Shown: in pieces, positions 1 through 8,830 of the stretch | How the letters are laid out: the number at the start of each line of letters is the position of its first letter | How positions within the stretch are numbered: position 1 is the stretch's first letter | Assembly (NCBI GenBank): GCA_963575745.1 | Contig: CAUYUJ010011177.1 | Location: 1-24,376, forward strand | Length of the DNA stretch: 24,376 bases | Direction: 5' to 3' | Source: Prorocentrum cordatum | Lineage: Eukaryota; Sar; Dinophyceae; Prorocentrales; Prorocentraceae | Made by a program: the position numbers and the translations under genes | The notes under the pieces: generated by a model | What the model was told of the DNA's origin: nothing | Seen by the model: only the letters and a program-made list of their open reading frames with translations | Databases searched by the model: none

Positions 1-34
<34 letters not shown>

Positions 35-222
35 CGGAGTCCTAGTAGTAGTAGTAGTAGTACTACTACTACTACTACTAGTAGTAGTAGTAGTAGTAGT
101 AGTAGCAGTGGTGGTGGTAGTAGAAGTTGGAGTAGTAGTAGCAGTAGTACTGGTAGGTGTAGTTGCAGGTGTAGTAGTAATGGTAGTAGCAGTAGTAGTA
201 GCAGTAGTAGTAGTATTACTAC

Positions 223-253
<31 letters not shown>

Positions 254-368
254 CGTAGTAGTAGTCGTAGTAGTAGTAGTAGTAGTAGTGGTAGTAATAG
301 TGGTAGTAGTAGTAGTAGTAGTAGTAGTAGCAGTAGTAGTAGTAGTAGTCGTAGTAGTCGTAGTAGTC

Positions 369-405
<37 letters not shown>

Positions 406-409
406 CAGC

Positions 410-443
<34 letters not shown>

Positions 444-540
444 TTGGCCGTAGTAGGAGTAGGAATAGGAATAGGAGTCGTAGTAGTAGTAGCAGTAGCA
501 GGAGGAGGAGTAGGAGTAGAAATGGGAGGTAGGAGGGGGA
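1..540. repeat. (TAG)n trinucleotide array with internal strand flips
   Basis: Almost pure TAG/AGT triplets with scattered AGC, CGT and GGT variants, grading into GGA/GTAGGA triplets after about position 490. Near 45-90 the array flips from AGT to its reverse complement ACT and back, giving a self-complementary stretch centred on AGTACT. The one long frame through it would encode only poly-Val, so I do not call a gene. Confidence 0.95.
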
Positions 541-935
541 AGGGTTCGTCGCCGTCCGTCGCCGCCCTCCTTGGCGAAACATGCATCCGTATCCGCGGCC
601 TCTCGGGCTGGGCTCCTGGGCTGCGACCCCGCGGCGATGCCCCGCGCGCAGCGTGTCCGTGAGACCGCGCAGCCGCTGGATCGCGCCGCGGAACCCAGAG
701 CGCGAGGGCGTGGATTCGGACATGCTCGCCGCTCGTGGCGCCCGTCGCCGCCCCGCGCCGCCCGTCGCAGCCGCCCCGGCCCGCGGGGCGGGGGCCTGGA
801 GGGGCCCCCCTGGGCGCCGCGGGCGGCAGCGGCCGCGCGGGCCGCGCGGGGGTGGCGGGGGCCGGCGTCGGAGGCGCCCGAGCGGGCCCCGCTGGGATCG
901 CCGCGGGGGGTTGCTTGAGCGGATAGGGAGGGCTA
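541..935. other. GC-rich segment, no recognised gene
   Basis: A very GC-rich stretch with overlapping open frames in several phases, all giving Arg/Ala/Pro/Gly-rich peptides with no domain, coiled coil or conserved motif. Long open frames are expected by chance at this composition. It could hold a regulatory or CpG-rich element, but nothing in the sequence shows that. Confidence 0.5.
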
Positions 936-937
936 TG

Positions 938-1095
938 ATGTTCGTGTCGGGCCCCGGGAGGCGATACTCGTTCGGCACTTCGCCAGCGTGTCGGGCAGAC
1001 ACTGCTTCGATACTTTCCGGGTTGCTCGAAGTTATTTCGGGGATGTGGAACTTACAAGTGCGATGGGAGCAACAAAACGTGAGAGGTTATGAGCA
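938..1095 (+). repeat. Dispersed repeat family 1, copy 1
   Basis: Starts near GTGTCGGGCCCCGGGAG and ends near GCAACAAAACGTGAGAG. Landmarks in order are GTGTCGGGCCC, TTCGATACTTT, GCTCGAAGTTATTTC, GGGATGTGG and GATGGGAGCAACA. The same landmarks recur in the same order on the minus strand at 14341-14483 and on the plus strand at 18648-18890. No terminal inverted repeats and no long open frame are visible, so it is a plain dispersed repeat, possibly SINE-like; I see no convincing internal tRNA promoter boxes. Confidence 0.75.
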
Positions 1096-1429
1096 GATGC
1101 CAGGCTTCTAGGCCTCCCAGATGGGGTCGGAGCAGATGGGGTTGGAGGATCGCGCCGCATCGCCGCTGCATCGGTGATGCGGCTCAATGTGGAGCCAGAA
1201 TTTCTCCGCGCCAGCGTGGCCGATGAATCGCATACGTCTACGATGCACCCCGATGCATCGCACATGCACGGGAGCTCTAAATGACGAATGGGACTTCCAA
1301 GGGTCTTGCATCCTACTTTGCATCCTTACTATTGATTTCGATTGTACAGTGCAAGTGTGGCTCAGATGCCCCACAGAGCAGGCGCTGGCATTATGTAGCC
1401 GTTGCCACTGACAACGCCATTATTCTGCG
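1096..1429. other. Unrecognised sequence, moderate complexity
   Basis: Mixed-composition DNA with several GATGCATCG-like words near 1150-1265. Short open frames exist on both strands but none has a recognisable motif or the G/C-ending codon pattern seen in the coding-like fragments elsewhere in the window. Confidence 0.4.
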
Positions 1430-1624
1430 ACGAGCCCGGGGGGAAGAGAGAAGGGGCGGGCCTTCTCAGAAGGCTCGGAAGTCCCGCCCGGACTTCTGAG
1501 AAGTTTTCCAAACCTTCCCCGAAAACGCAGGACATCTCTCACAAGGCGCGAGGGCTTCTGAGAAGACCCGCCACCTTCTGAGAAGGCCTTCTCGTTCTCC
1601 TTTCCCCCTCCTCGCTCGCCGCCG
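1430..1624. mobile_element. MITE-like palindromic element, family A copy 1
   Basis: The left end reads GAGCCCGGGGGGAAGAGAGA and the right end, reverse-complemented, reads CGGCGGCGAGCGAGG followed by GGGGAAAGGAGAACGAGAAG, so the ends are degenerate inverted repeats. The interior is studded with the palindrome CCTTCTCAGAAGG or variants. The same architecture occurs at 8403-8821 (interrupted), 13149-13326 and 19625-19823. No transposase frame is present, so it would be non-autonomous. The exact edges and the target-site duplication are uncertain. Confidence 0.65.
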
Positions 1625-1666
1625 AATTATGTCCAGAACTCTGCAGCGCCAGAATGGCCAACGACG

Positions 1667-1757
1667 CATTGGTCGAGTGTGCAGCTCCGTACGAGGTTCA
1701 CAGACAAAGACACACTGGTCGTGTGTGCAACTTCGCAGGAGGTTTACAGAAAACATG
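1667..1757. repeat. 46-bp degenerate tandem duplication
   Basis: Two adjacent units, the first starting CATTGGTCGAGTGTGCAGCT and the second CACTGGTCGTGTGTGCAACT, both ending near GGTTTACAGAAA or GGTTCACAGACAAA. The period is about 46 bp and the units have diverged by substitutions only. Function unknown. Confidence 0.75.
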
Positions 1758-2130
1758 ACTCGTAGAGGACCGCCCTGCCATATCAGAGGCGCTGCTGCCC
1801 CCCTCCGCTGAAGCGACGCCGTTTGCGTCGCGCTTGTCGCCCTCCTGCTGTCGGCCTGGTGTTGGCATGAATCACCAGCGCCACCGCCGTGCGTTTGAAT
1901 TTGGCGGGCGCCCCCCTTCGCGATTCGCCCGAGCAGGGAATTTTTGTTGATAACCACATGCCCCCACGGATTTGTTAATCACAAGGTGACAGTAGCAAGG
2001 AGCAGGCGGCAGGGGGAGCGGGGTGGGATTGGAGACAGCGGGGGATGTAAAGACGTGTGGAGGATCAAGGAGCTCGGAGGACCCATGTAGAACGACATCG
2101 ACGGGATGATGGATGAGGGCGGGAAAGCTG
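1758..2130. other. Unrecognised sequence
   Basis: No gene seen. It holds a small hairpin (GCGACGCCGTTTGCGTCGC near 1813-1831) and then purine-leaning unique DNA. Open frames on the minus strand are low-complexity continuations of neighbouring tracts. Confidence 0.4.
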
Positions 2131-2404
2131 GGGGGGGGCCAGGAAAGGGGGGAGATTGATGGGCAATCGAGGGATCAGGGACGAGAGGGGATCTTGCAGG
2201 GAGGGTGGCAGCAGGCGAAGGGGGGGGTGAGTGTAGGGGGGGGGGGAGAACAAAAAGGAAGGGGGGGGAGGACGGACGCGTCGGAGAGGCGGGAGGGGGT
2301 CGGGGAGGAGAAGACGTATACCATCGAGGAGGGAGTTGGGAAGAGCAGGGCGACGGAGGACTGCGGGAGGAGTGGGGCGAGGGGGTCAGAGAGCGCGCGG
2401 GGAG
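2131..2404. repeat. Purine-rich (GGGA/GGA) low-complexity tract
   Basis: The plus strand is mostly G and A with runs of 7-10 G. Open frames across it give only Gly/Arg/Glu or, on the minus strand, Pro/Ser/Leu-rich peptides, as expected from composition. Confidence 0.8.
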
Positions 2405-2641
2405 CAGCGATCTATACATATACGTTGTATATACACATGTATACATTAGATGTATATATATGTATATATATACACGCCTATACAACCACACACATCTATA
2501 TATACATAAATATATGATATATACACATATGTGTATATATATATATATATATATATGTATTTGTGTATACATGATAGTGTGTATTCTATATATATATTTA
2601 TTTTGTTTTATGTGGATATCATATACATACACATATACATA

Positions 2642-2697
<56 letters not shown>

Positions 2698-2700
2698 CGT
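2405..2700. repeat. AT-rich (TA)n / (TATG)n microsatellite
   Basis: Alternating TATA, CATA and TGTA steps, ending in an uninterrupted (TA)n run of about 50 bp at 2646-2695. It separates the GC-rich purine tract from the 21-bp minisatellite. Confidence 0.95.
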
Positions 2701-2725
2701 ATGCGTGGGTGAATGTGTGAATGCC

Positions 2726-3790
2726 CGGGGAGGCCAGAGGGCTCCAAGAAGCGCCCAATAGGGCCAAAGAGGTTTTCAAACCAGCCCCAGGAGCACTCCA
2801 AGACGCCCAGGATGGCTCCAAGAGGGCTCAAAAGGCTTCCAAAAAACACAGAGAGAGCTCGAAAAGGACCCCCAACAGGGCCCAAATAGGCAAGAATCCA
2901 TGTATCCCTCGTGTTGTTCTAGGGTGGTTCGCGCGTTATGGGTTCCCGACGCTCCATAGTGGCCCCACGGGCCCCCAAGACCGCCCAGACGGCCCAAGAG
3001 GCCCCCAAGACGGTCCGAGAGGGCCCCAAAACGGCCCGAGAGGCGCCAAAGATCGCCCAAGAGGGCTCCAAGATGGCCCCAAGAGGGGCCCAAGAGGGGG
3101 AACACGAACGGATAAATCGAGCCTGCCACCCCAAGAGGCACCCTGGGGGCCCCAAGATGCCCCCAAGAGAGCTCAAGAACCCCCTACGAGGTCCTGAAAG
3201 AGGCCCAAAAAGAGGCCCCCGAACGGCCCCCGAGAGGCTTCCAAAACTGCCTCCGAGAGGCCCCCGAGAGTCTTCCCACGAAATCCAGACGAACTTCCAC
3301 GAGGCCTCTAACCCAAAACCCAGGCACGGTGAACTTCCAAAAAGCCTCTAACTCAAAACCAAGGCATGGTGGCGGGATGGGCCGAAGACCATTAGACGGC
3401 CCAAGACGCCCAAGACGGCCTCCAGGCGGCCCGAGAGGCCCCCAAGATACCCAAGAGGCCTCCAAGAGGTCTCCCAAGAGAGCTCGAAGAAGCCAACAAT
3501 CAGACATGTCCCATAGGTTATTGAATAATTGTGGCGGTTCTGCCTGTTCCGCTTCCCGACGCTGCAAGACGCGCCAAGAGGCTCCGAGGATCCAAAAGCG
3601 CCCCAAGACGGCCCCAAGACGGCTCCAAAACTGCCGAAGAGACGTCCAAACGGCCTGAGAGGGCCCACTCGCGGCCCAGGATCGGGAACGTGAACCGAGA
3701 ACCCGAGATCTTCGCCCAAGGAGACCCCGAGGAGGCCTCAAGAGATCCCCAAGAAGCCCCAAAAAGGCCAACAAGAGCTCCAAGGGAGGC
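2726..3790 (+). repeat. 21-bp composite minisatellite (CCCAAGAGG + CCCCAAGACGG)
   Basis: Degenerate array in which a 9-bp step (like CCCAAGAGG) alternates with a 12-bp step (like GCTCCAAGATGG), a 21-bp higher-order period that is clearest at 2970-3100. Because 21 is a multiple of 3, open frames run through and give heptapeptides such as APKTVRE, GPKTARE and APKIAQE. The array is interrupted near 2900-2955 and 3509-3560 by related non-repetitive spacers that both contain TTCCCGACGCT. I treat it as satellite DNA and not as a gene. Confidence 0.85.
3304..3375. repeat. 40-bp tandem pair inside the minisatellite
   Basis: GCCTCTAACCCAAAACCCAG at 3304 is followed 40 bp later by GCCTCTAACTCAAAACCAAG, each continuing into GGCACGGTG or GGCATGGTG. 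It is a local duplication nested in the 21-bp array. Confidence 0.8.
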
Positions 3791-3910
3791 GCTTCTTGGG
3801 GCGTCTCGGGGGCCTCTTGGGCCATCTGAGGGCCAGATTGGGCGCTTTCGATCGATCCATCGGCGGCTCGTGGCCTCCCTGGACTGTCCAGAGGGCCTCT
3901 TGGTGCCCTC
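3705..3910. repeat. Inverted junction of the 21-bp minisatellite
   Basis: Left of about 3790 the array reads in the CCAAGA sense (ATCCCCAAGAAGCCCC). Right of it the complement appears (TTCTTGGGGCGTCTCGGGGG, then CCTCTTGGGCCATC). Minisatellite arms therefore face each other across a short centre and could fold into a long imperfect hairpin. Confidence 0.7.
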
Positions 3911-4059
3911 TTGGCATGTGTTGGGGCCCCCTGCCCTGCCGTGGTGCGTTCCAGCGGTCCCGGGGCGACCCCCCCCTCCAAATCGACCAGACGGGGCTCC
4001 CAGGGGAGGGGTTTGGGGAGGGGGAAACATTGCACACGCCGATGTACCCCGAGGGGTTG

Positions 4060-4230
4060 GCAGATGTCCTCCTCCGCCTCCTCCTTTGCTTCTGTTCCTC
4101 CTCCTCCTGAGCGGCCTCCTACGCCCTCTCCAACTCCTCTTCCTCCTCCTCCCCCTCCTCATCCTCCTCCTCCTCCTTCTCCCCCTGCGAACCCCTTTCA
4201 CTTCCCCTTCTCATCCCTCTTCCTCCGGCT
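4060..4230. repeat. Pyrimidine-rich (CTC)n tract
   Basis: The plus strand is nearly all C and T, in CTC/CCT triplets with TTC variants. The open frames over it are poly-Leu/Ser/Pro and not gene-like. Confidence 0.85.
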
Positions 4231-4465
4231 ACGTCCAGCCGCGGCGAATGAAAGGGCCCCCGAAGTGCCTCTAGGCTTGTGTTCGGCCGCCGTGGGTGGG
4301 CCTTAGGAAGTCTTGGAAGTCACTTGAGCCGTCTTTGTGGTTCTTGGAAGCCCCGGAGATGAAGTGCCATTAAATGGAGATCCCCAAGCGTTCGACCATC
4401 CAGCCTAGCTAGAATTTGAACGCGCACGAAGCGCGCGATGGTTCTAGTAATAATGTTGTAGATTG
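4231..4465. other. Unrecognised unique sequence
   Basis: Mixed composition with no long frame of gene-like codon use. Only a GCGCGCACGAAGCGCGCG-type palindrome near 4421-4438 stands out. Confidence 0.4.
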
Positions 4466-4562
4466 GCACGCATACAAGCATGCATACATACATGCATGCA
4501 TACACACATGTCTATATATATCTATATATATATATATATATACATGTGGCCGCCCCCCCCCC
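4466..4562. repeat. (CATA)n / (TA)n microsatellite with a C run
   Basis: ATGCATACATACATGCATGC-type tetranucleotides grade into (TA)n by 4511-4542, then a run of ten or more C near 4551-4563. Confidence 0.9.
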
Positions 4563-5045
4563 CAAGATCTACCTTTTCGTGGGTTCTGAACTGAACGTTC
4601 AAGTTGCCTGTCTCTCCTCGTCTCTTCCTCGCCTCTGTTCCTTCTCTCTCTGTCCCTCACTGAAGAATATGTTTTCCACCTCTTCCAGCTTTTCCGAGGG
4701 ACTAGCGAAGGGGTCGCGCAGAACGTTTCCGCAACAATACCTCAAGGCGTGCGAGGATAATGTTACACAACACCGTTACTATGTTCTAATATTCCGAACT
4801 TCCGCCAACAAACAATGCTATGCTCCAATATTTCTCAGGTTTCTAAGGTGAAACGATGGGGAATTTCGGGATTTATGTGTATTTATTTGTGTGTCCCTGG
4901 GCCCCGTTATGTTGGCATTGAAATGCGCAGCGGCGCAATGTTCGGGAGCCCCTTTTTCCGAAGCCACACCTGTTCAGGAGGAGCGGCTCTCCTCGGCAAC
5001 TACATCGGTTCGGCATGCCCTTTCGAGAACAGACGTGTATTATCT
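4563..5045. other. Unrecognised sequence with weak internal repetition
   Basis: No gene recognised. From about 4730 to 4840 there is a weak repeat of about 38 bp (CAACACCGTTACTATGTTCT against CAACAAACAATGCTATGCTC). A 123-codon frame crosses 4480-4851 but begins inside a microsatellite and has no motif or biased codon use. Confidence 0.4.
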
Positions 5046-5048
5046 TGG

Positions 5049-5168
5049 CATCGTTCGGGCGCGTGCATGTGTTCTCGGCGAGGACCACCGAGGAGCATCC
5101 TGAGTCATCGAGCAAAAAAAAACACGAAGCCGAGCACTTCATGGGGAATAGGCGCCTGAGCGACGGCA
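5049..5168 (+). repeat. Dispersed repeat family E, copy 1
   Basis: Matches 15282-15407 on the same strand over about 120 bp. Shared landmarks in order are GTGCATGT, CTCGGCGAGGACCA, CATCCTG, CATCGAGCAAA, CACGAA and GAGCGACGGCA. Small indels in A-rich stretches break any common reading frame, so it is a repeat and not a conserved gene. Confidence 0.8.
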
Positions 5169-5299
5169 GATCATGGGCACCTGCTGCCCCCCCACCGTGC
5201 CGGGGTGATTTGGTTCCGCCGCAGCGCGTGCCTCGTGTTGCGGATGATCGTTTTCGCGTGCTGGGAAAATATTTCCCGTTTGAACGAGGGTCGTCGAGC

Positions 5300-5830
5300 G
5301 GATATTCGCATTTTTGTTCTCCCTCCCGCTTCCCCCTTGTTCCGTCGTGCCTCCTCACTTCACGATCCTTCTTTTCTTTTTCCTCCTCGCCTTTCTCTTC
5401 CTCCTCCTCCTCCTGACTCCCTGCTGTTCCAGCCTCCCTCCCTGCCACCTCCCCATTCCCTCCTTGCCCCCTCCCTTCTCTGTGTTCCCTTTTCACTCCG
5501 CTCACCCCTCCATGCTTCATCCTTCCTCTCCTATACTCCCCTCATTTATCCATCCTCCCTCCATCCTCCCTCATTCTTGATCCATCCATCATCCCCTCTC
5601 CTCCATCGTTCCGCCTTCATTCGGTCTCATCCTGGTCCCGTCACGGTCCTCCAACTTCCCTCATTCCTCTTTCCTCTCCCGCCTCCCCCATCCTCCATCC
5701 CTACTCCATCATCCATCCACTGTTCGCCCTGCCCTGTCCCCGCGTGTTCTTAGTTCAGCTTCGCTATGTCCTCCTCCCTTCTTCACTCTCCCTCTTCGCT
5801 CTTCTCTCCAGCTGCCTGCGGCAGACCCCG
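5300..5830. repeat. Long pyrimidine-rich tract
   Basis: About 500 bp dominated by C and T on the plus strand, with CTCC, TTCC and CATCC words. The overlapping open frames encode only Pro/Ser/Leu/Phe. I see no gene. Confidence 0.85.
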
Positions 5831-5934
5831 TCACCGTGCCTGCGCAGCAGCGCAGCAGGAAAAAGGCTTACTGCATGAACAGCACAATTCCGACTAGCAG
5901 CCTGCATTGGGGCGGGTCGTGATCCCGACCTCGT

Positions 5935-6090
5935 TTTCGTCCGCGCGGTAGGGAGGAGAAGGACGAGGAGGAGGAGGAGAAAAAGGAAGAGGAGGAGGAG
6001 GGAGGAAAAACAAAAAGAAGAAGAGGAGGAGGAGGAGGAGGAGGGAGGAATAACAAGAAGAAGGAGAGGAGGAGGAAGAGGAAAGGAAGA
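5935..6090. repeat. (GGA/GAA)n purine tract
   Basis: AGGAGGAGGAG and AAGAAGAGG triplet runs on the plus strand, about 150 bp. Confidence 0.9.
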
Positions 6091-6141
6091 GCGTGATGGT
6101 GATGGTGAGGTGATGATGATGATGCTGCTGATGATGATGCT

Positions 6142-6172
<31 letters not shown>

Positions 6173-6392
6173 ATGATTGACGGTTGATGATTGATGAGTA
6201 ATGATTGGTGATGGATGGTTGATGGTAATGATAACGATGATGATGATGATCATGATGATGATGCTGATGCTGATGTTGATGCTGATGATGTTGATGATGC
6301 TGATGCTGATGATGCTGATGATGCTGCTGATTATGCTGATGCTGATGCTGATACTGATGATGATGATGAGGAGGAGGAGGAGGAGGAGGCTT
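6091..6392. repeat. (GATGAT/GATGCT)n array
   Basis: TGATGATGATG triplets interspersed with TGCTGATGC hexamer steps, ending in a short GGA run. Translations are poly-Met/Leu or poly-Asp with no gene character. Confidence 0.95.
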
Positions 6393-6394
6393 CT

Positions 6395-6884
6395 TGAGGC
6401 TTTGGGGGGCTGCCTGGGGGGCCTCCTTGGAGTTTCCTGAAAGCTTCTTGGGTGCCTCTTGGGGGCCTCTTGGGGCCCCTTGGGTCGTCTTAGGGGACTC
6501 TTAGCCCGTCTGATGTCTATGGATGCCGCCTTGGGGGCGTCTCTGGGCCGCGGTGGTGCCCTCTTGGAGCGGTTGACGGCCGTCGTGGGGCCTTCCTTGG
6601 AGCCCCTTGGGCGATTTGTGTTCGGGCCCTTTGTGGGGCTTTCTCTGCGCTACATTTGAAACCTTTTGGAGGCTTCGTGGGCCGTCTTGGGCGGTTGGAA
6701 ACCCGAACAGATGGGAACCTCGGCATCTTTCAGCCACATCAGGAAACTCAATGAGTTTAGCCTCCTCGGGTGATCCAGGAGGGCCTCTTGGAGACCTCTT
6801 GGTCCGAGTTTTGGGTTTTCTTGGATATGTCTTGAGGCTGTATTTGGAGCCTCTTGAGCCGTCTTGGGCCATCATGCGTCATTT
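6395..6884 (-). repeat. 21-bp minisatellite relatives on the opposite strand
   Basis: The reverse complement carries the same CCCAAGAGGC and CCCAAGACGGCC words as 2726-3790. It also has a spacer near 6688-6720 (minus-strand CATCTGTTCGGGTTTCCAAC) that resembles the spacers interrupting the first array. It is more diverged than the first array. Its right edge abuts the foldback element at 6886. Confidence 0.75.
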
Positions 6885-6885
6885 T

Positions 6886-7089
6886 TAGGGGAACGAAGAA
6901 TGACGTAAACATAAAAACCCAGAGGTCTGCGCGGATTCCTCGGATCGGCGCTGGACCCCCCTCCCTGGCGCGCGGAGCGCGCCAGGGGCGGCGCCGGAGG
7001 CGCCGCCGGGGGAGGGGGTCCAGCACGAATCCGAAAAAACCGCGCGGACCTCCGAGTTTGTGATGCTCATGTCATTCTTCGTTCCCCTA
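6886..7089. mobile_element. Foldback MITE-like element with TA at both edges
   Basis: The terminal inverted repeats are exact over TTAGGGGAACGAAGAATGAC on the left and its complement on the right (20 bp including TTA/TAA). If TA is the duplicated target, the element spans 6888-7087 (200 bp). Further in the two halves stay imperfectly complementary (GAGGTCTGCGCGG against CCGCGCGGACCTC, and GGATCGGCGCTGGACC against GGTCCAGCACGAATCC) up to a GC-rich centre of two nested palindromes. No open frame. TA duplication is typical of Tc1/mariner-like and some PIF-like elements, so a related transposase acting in trans is a reasonable guess. Confidence 0.8.
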
Positions 7090-7245
7090 ATCGTCCGCCG
7101 CCGCCGCCGCCGCCGCCGCCGCGTTGGTCCGCCGCCCGTAATCGTCCGCCGCCGCCGCCGCCCCTAATCGTCCGCCGCCGCCGCCGTCCCCTAATCGTCC
7201 GCCGCCGCCCCCTAATCGTTCCTCTTATCGTTCCCCTCATCGTTT
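7083..7245. repeat. (CCG)n array punctuated by CCCCTAATCGT
   Basis: Runs of CCGCCG are separated at irregular steps by CCCTAATCGT or close variants (about 7084, 7133, 7164, 7187, 7208, 7229). The first CCCCTAA is the terminal repeat of the preceding foldback element, so the array seems to have grown from or over that edge. Confidence 0.8.
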
Positions 7246-7357
7246 GGTTGCCTCGAAAGCCGCCCGCCGCCTGCCCGCCGCCTCTCCCGAGGGGCGAGCC
7301 CCGGGCGCGCCGCCCGCGGCGGCGCGGCCGCGGCGGGGGGCGCGGCCCCCCGCCCGC

Positions 7358-7420
7358 ATGGACGGCTGCTTCGCCGAGCTGCGGGCCGCGGTGGACCGGG
7401 CCGAGGAGGCCCAGCCGCGG
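7358..7420 (+). CDS. Coding-like fragment, possible exon relic
   Basis: An ATG begins a short frame reading MDGCFAELRAAVDRAEEAQ in which every codon ends in G or C, an amphipathic helix-like sequence quite unlike the triplet-repeat frames around it. It runs into a perfect palindrome and then CCACCTGCAG followed by a GGA array, which looks like a 3' splice site but may be chance. I recognise no family. It could be a first exon, a relic, or a GC-rich coincidence. Confidence 0.22.
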
Positions 7421-7430
7421 TCCCCTCCTC

Positions 7431-7462
7431 GGAGGCCTAGAGGCTGACGCCTCTAGGCCTCC
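7431..7462. repeat. Perfect 14-bp inverted repeat, 4-nt loop
   Basis: GGAGGCCTAGAGGC, then TGAC, then GCCTCTAGGCCTCC: a perfect hairpin directly before the CCACCTGCAG and GGA array. It could act as a terminator-like or cruciform element, but nothing around it supports a specific role. Confidence 0.85.
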
Positions 7463-7469
7463 ACCTGCA

Positions 7470-7516
7470 GGAGGAGGAGGAGGAGGAGGAGGAGGAGGAG
7501 GAGGAGGAGGAGGAAC
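7470..7516. repeat. (GGA)n microsatellite
   Basis: Uninterrupted GGA triplets for about 45 bp. Confidence 0.98.
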
Positions 7517-7955
7517 AACACGCGGAGGAGCTGGAAAAGGAAAAGGCAGGAGGAAGCAACAAGGCCAGAGGAAGCAACAAGCACCAATGTCGGCGGTGCG
7601 CCTCCACCGAGGGAAGAGGATCCCGATCTCGACAGGTAAAGGTGGTCCTATGCGGGCTCCCTGGGCGACGGAAGGGATTGCCACGAGCACCGAACTCCCG
7701 GACCATCTTGCCCCGGTGGAGGCAACCCCTTGCTCTGGTGCTGGTGCTCATGTCCAGGCCTTCCACCTCCGCCTCCCTCCGCAGGCCTCCTCGCGTCGTG
7801 CCACAAGAAGTCGCGACGGGACGTGTTTCGCTCCCTTCGGCCTCCAGGGGCGCCTCGGGACCGCCAGAGCACGGCTCAGGAGGAACGGGTCCCCGGGGAA
7901 AAGGTCCAGACGTTTGGGGGTCGACGTTGTGGAAACATCGCGACGTCGGGGGTCT
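7517..7955. other. Unrecognised sequence between two purine/pyrimidine arrays
   Basis: Several overlapping frames are open on both strands, but none has a recognisable domain, and each runs into the adjacent low-complexity arrays. I see no family member, palindrome or copy of the repeats listed here. Confidence 0.4.
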
Positions 7956-8104
7956 GGGTCCTCCTGCTTCTCCTCCTCGTCCTCCGCCTCCTCCTCCTCT
8001 TCCTCCTCATCATCCTCCCTCCTCCTCCCCCTCCTCCGCCTCCTCCTCCTCATCCTCCCTCCTCCTCCTCCGCCTCCTCCTCCTCATCCTCCTCCTCCTC
8101 GTCC

Positions 8105-8136
<32 letters not shown>

Positions 8137-8340
8137 CTCTTCCTCCTCCTTCTCCTCCTCATCCCTCCTCCTCCTCCTCCTCCTCCTCCTCCTCACTCTT
8201 CTCCTGCTCATTCCTCCTCCTCCTCCTCCTCCTCCTCCTCCTCCTCCTCCTCCTCCTCCTACCTCCTCTTCCCGTCCTCCCTCTCTTTTTCCCTCCTCCT
8301 CCTCTTCCCTCCTCCTCCGCATCCTCCTCCCTCCCCCCAT
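7956..8340. repeat. (TCC)n pyrimidine array
   Basis: TCC/CTC triplets with TTC and CCG variants for nearly 400 bp. Frames over it are poly-Ser, poly-Leu or poly-Pro and are rejected as genes. Confidence 0.95.
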
Positions 8341-8402
8341 CCCCCCTCCACCCACCTGGTTTAGGGCCGACGCTCGAAGAAGAAGTCGGGGGCGGCCAGG
8401 AG

Positions 8403-8490
8403 TCGGCGGCGAGCGAGGGGGGGCAGTCAGAAGAAGGAGAAGGCCCTCGAGGGGGGCGAGCGAGGGGGGCGAGCGAGGGGGGGCAAAATC
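8403..8490. mobile_element. Detached left end of a family A element
   Basis: TCGGCGGCGAGCGAGGGGGG followed by a CAGAAGAAGGAGAAGGCCCT segment matches the family A terminal repeat as seen at the ends of 19625-19823. The GGCGAGCGAGGGGG word is then repeated twice more up to 8482. The matching body and right end lie at 8690-8821, so this is probably one element split by about 200 bp of other sequence. Confidence 0.6.
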
Positions 8491-8526
8491 GGGGGTGGCC
8501 AAGAGGGGGATGATGACTAGGGGGGG

Positions 8527-8683
8527 GTATCATGGCGGGGGCCATGATATCTCCCTAGAATTCATGGTGCATCTTCTTGCTTCTTCTCATTTCAAAGCGT
8601 TCCCTGGCCCCCCCTGGTCCGCGCACATGCCTCGGGCCATGATTTGCACACAGCCCTCTTGGACGCCCCCTCTTGGACGCCCC
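8527..8683 (+). repeat. Direct repeat L, copy 1
   Basis: Shares with 8831-8994 the landmarks ATCATGGCGGGGGCCATGAT, ATCTCCC, ATTTCAAAGCG, CCTGG, CCGCGCACATGCC, GGCCATGATT and CTCTTGGACGCC, in the same order and orientation. It lies in the gap between the two halves of a family A element. Confidence 0.8.
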
Positions 8684-8689
8684 TGGCAG

Positions 8690-8821
8690 AAGGCGGCAGG
8701 GTTTCTCAGAAGTGTGCGGGCCTCCTCAGAAGCTTTCTGCGTCTTCGGGGAAGGTCGGGGGACCTCCGAGCCTTCTGAGAAGGCCCGCCCCCATCTCACT
8801 TCCTTCCCTTGCTCGCCGCCG
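8690..8821. mobile_element. Family A copy 2, body and right end
   Basis: Carries the family interior (TTTCTCAGAAG, CCTCCTCAGAAG, CTTCGGGGAAGGTC, CTTCTGAGAAGGCCCG) and the right terminus TTGCTCGCCGCCGA. It lacks its own left terminus, which is found detached at 8403. Confidence 0.7.
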
Positions 8822-8830
8822 AAACAGGGT

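Noticed and set aside
108-1111. Frames in the TAG array and the GC-rich segment after it
   Set aside because: Poly-Val from the array, then Arg/Ala/Pro/Gly from composition; several phases are open at once.
2938-3351. Heptad-repeat protein encoded by the 21-bp minisatellite
   Set aside because: A period divisible by three opens frames by itself; both strands and several phases are open, and spacers interrupt the pattern. Kept only as a remark in the findings.
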